A stretch of DNA of 64,000 nt from Roseobacter fucihabitans. GTDB lineage: Bacteria > Pseudomonadota > Alphaproteobacteria > Rhodobacterales > Rhodobacteraceae. Numbering within the stretch: the stretch's first letter is position 1; every line of letters begins with the position of its first letter. The position numbers were made by a program, and so were the translations under genes. Location: positions 1,332,501 to 1,396,500 of the forward strand of contig NZ_CP143423.1 in NCBI RefSeq assembly GCF_014337925.2, in the 5' to 3' direction. The notes below the pieces were generated by a model. The model saw only the letters and a program-made list of their open reading frames with translations, was not told the origin of the DNA and did not search any database. Shown in pieces: positions 63,590 through 64,000 of the stretch.

Positions 63590-64000
63590 CTATTCTATAG
63601 CTGCGAACAGATCGTTTATTGCCTGGTCAGGGTTACACTGTTGCAGTTGCATTCTCGACCTCAAGCCAGCAGCTACACCCCGGTTCGACAAGATTGTGAC
63701 AGCAGCGTTTGCGGCGGGACAGATATAGAGCGACGATGTCGACCCTGCGGTGCCTCCGTTGTGAAACAGCATGCGCGGCGCATTGGCGTTCACTTTGATG
63801 GACAACCACCCAAGACATTGTGCAACTGGCTCTGTTGCGCCCCGCGGCCCCAAACACAACTCTGGCTTAACACTTTGGCAGATCGCGCGATCTAGTGGCG
63901 TCACCGGATTGACCAGCGCACCTATGACGGCATTTGAAAAACGCCCCAAATCCCGCGCAGTCGACCGCAAGCATCCTGCCCCGGCAATGGCTTGGAATGT
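63590..64000 (-). CDS. Serine hydrolase (beta-lactamase-related family), C-terminal part; 5' end outside window
   Basis: The minus-strand frame is open at the window edge and reads RSTARDLGRFSNAVIGALVN, MLFHNGGTAGSTSSLYI and AANAAVTILSNRGVAAG. This is the C-terminal half of class C beta-lactamase/penicillin-binding-like hydrolases, with HNGGTAG in the role of the KTG-type box. The segment after PELCLG looks altered compared with the family, so the gene may be degenerate. It does not belong to the conjugation cluster. Confidence 0.65.
   Translation of the reverse strand, partial: TFQAIAGAGCLRSTARDLGRFSNAVIGALVNPVTPLDRAICQSVKPELCLGPRGATEPVAQCLGWLSIKVNANAPRMLFHNGGTAGSTSSLYICPAANAAVTILSNRGVAAGLRSRMQLQQCNPDQAINDLFAAIE

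Overview
The window looks like chromosomal or large-replicon DNA of a Roseobacter-group alphaproteobacterium (Rhodobacterales). Grounds: GC-rich coding sequence, many ABC uptake systems joined by ATGA stop/start overlaps, trimethylamine-dehydrogenase-like flavoproteins, a TorF-type porin, and rhizobial/roseobacterial-style IS91 elements and trb conjugation genes. This assignment is inference from gene content; no rRNA or tRNA is visible.

Layout. (1) 1-6.9 kb: the end of a sugar ABC ATPase, a 3-hydroxyisobutyrate-dehydrogenase-like enzyme and a ThuA protein, then a decaying stretch with a truncated FAH-family gene, a TetR regulator with a chorismate mutase, a frameshifted phzF, an octamer tandem repeat, a stop-interrupted lrp/asnC gene and an Old-Yellow-Enzyme gene. 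(2) 7.0-8.8 kb: wreckage, with an integrase N-terminus and an IS3-type transposase tail. (3) 8.8-18.8 kb: an accessory island with two apparent modules. One is an AT-rich pair: a secreted protein plus an AbiGi-like protein. The other is a three-gene operon led by a 1791-residue protein that combines two serine-hydrolase-like domains with a CHAT caspase-like protease; this is the best candidate for an undescribed (probably defence) system. (4) 18.8-23.7 kb, minus strand: eroded conjugation genes (traG, relaxase tail, traF, DUF2840, HTH, DUF932) and an integrase broken by one stop codon. (5) 24.2-26.3 kb: IS91-family element 1. (6) 27.4-43.1 kb: an amine-catabolism block with two flavin amine oxidases, a cupin, a PotDBCA-type transporter, a BetI-like regulator, two tandem TMADH-like flavoproteins (one with a ferritin-like tail), a PuuB-like oxidase and a PuuC-like aldehyde dehydrogenase. 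(7) 43.2-45.4 kb: a porin, a small secreted protein and a short tyrosine recombinase. (8) 45.6-52.7 kb: a LysR regulator, a Ugp-type ABC transporter and two metallophosphoesterases, probably for uptake and hydrolysis of a phosphodiester. (9) 53.2-54.9 kb: a RidA-family protein, TetR and an MBL-like protein. (10) 55.3-57.5 kb: IS91-family element 2, in inverse orientation to element 1. (11) 57.9-63.2 kb, minus strand: a PrtN-like regulator and an eroded trb cluster (trbB, C, D, 5' part of trbE, trbF, a trbG-trbI chimera, DUF2274). A serine-hydrolase fragment runs off the right edge.

How the parts fit. Regions 4 and 11 are pieces of one kind of conjugative element, now separated by about 35 kb that include an IS91-bounded metabolic segment. 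Nearly every conjugation gene ends in a deletion junction, so self-transfer must be lost. The metabolic genes look intact and in use. The amine block would import a polyamine or methylated amine, oxidise or demethylate it and pass the aldehyde to the dehydrogenase. The Ugp-type block would import a glycerophosphodiester-like compound and cleave it.
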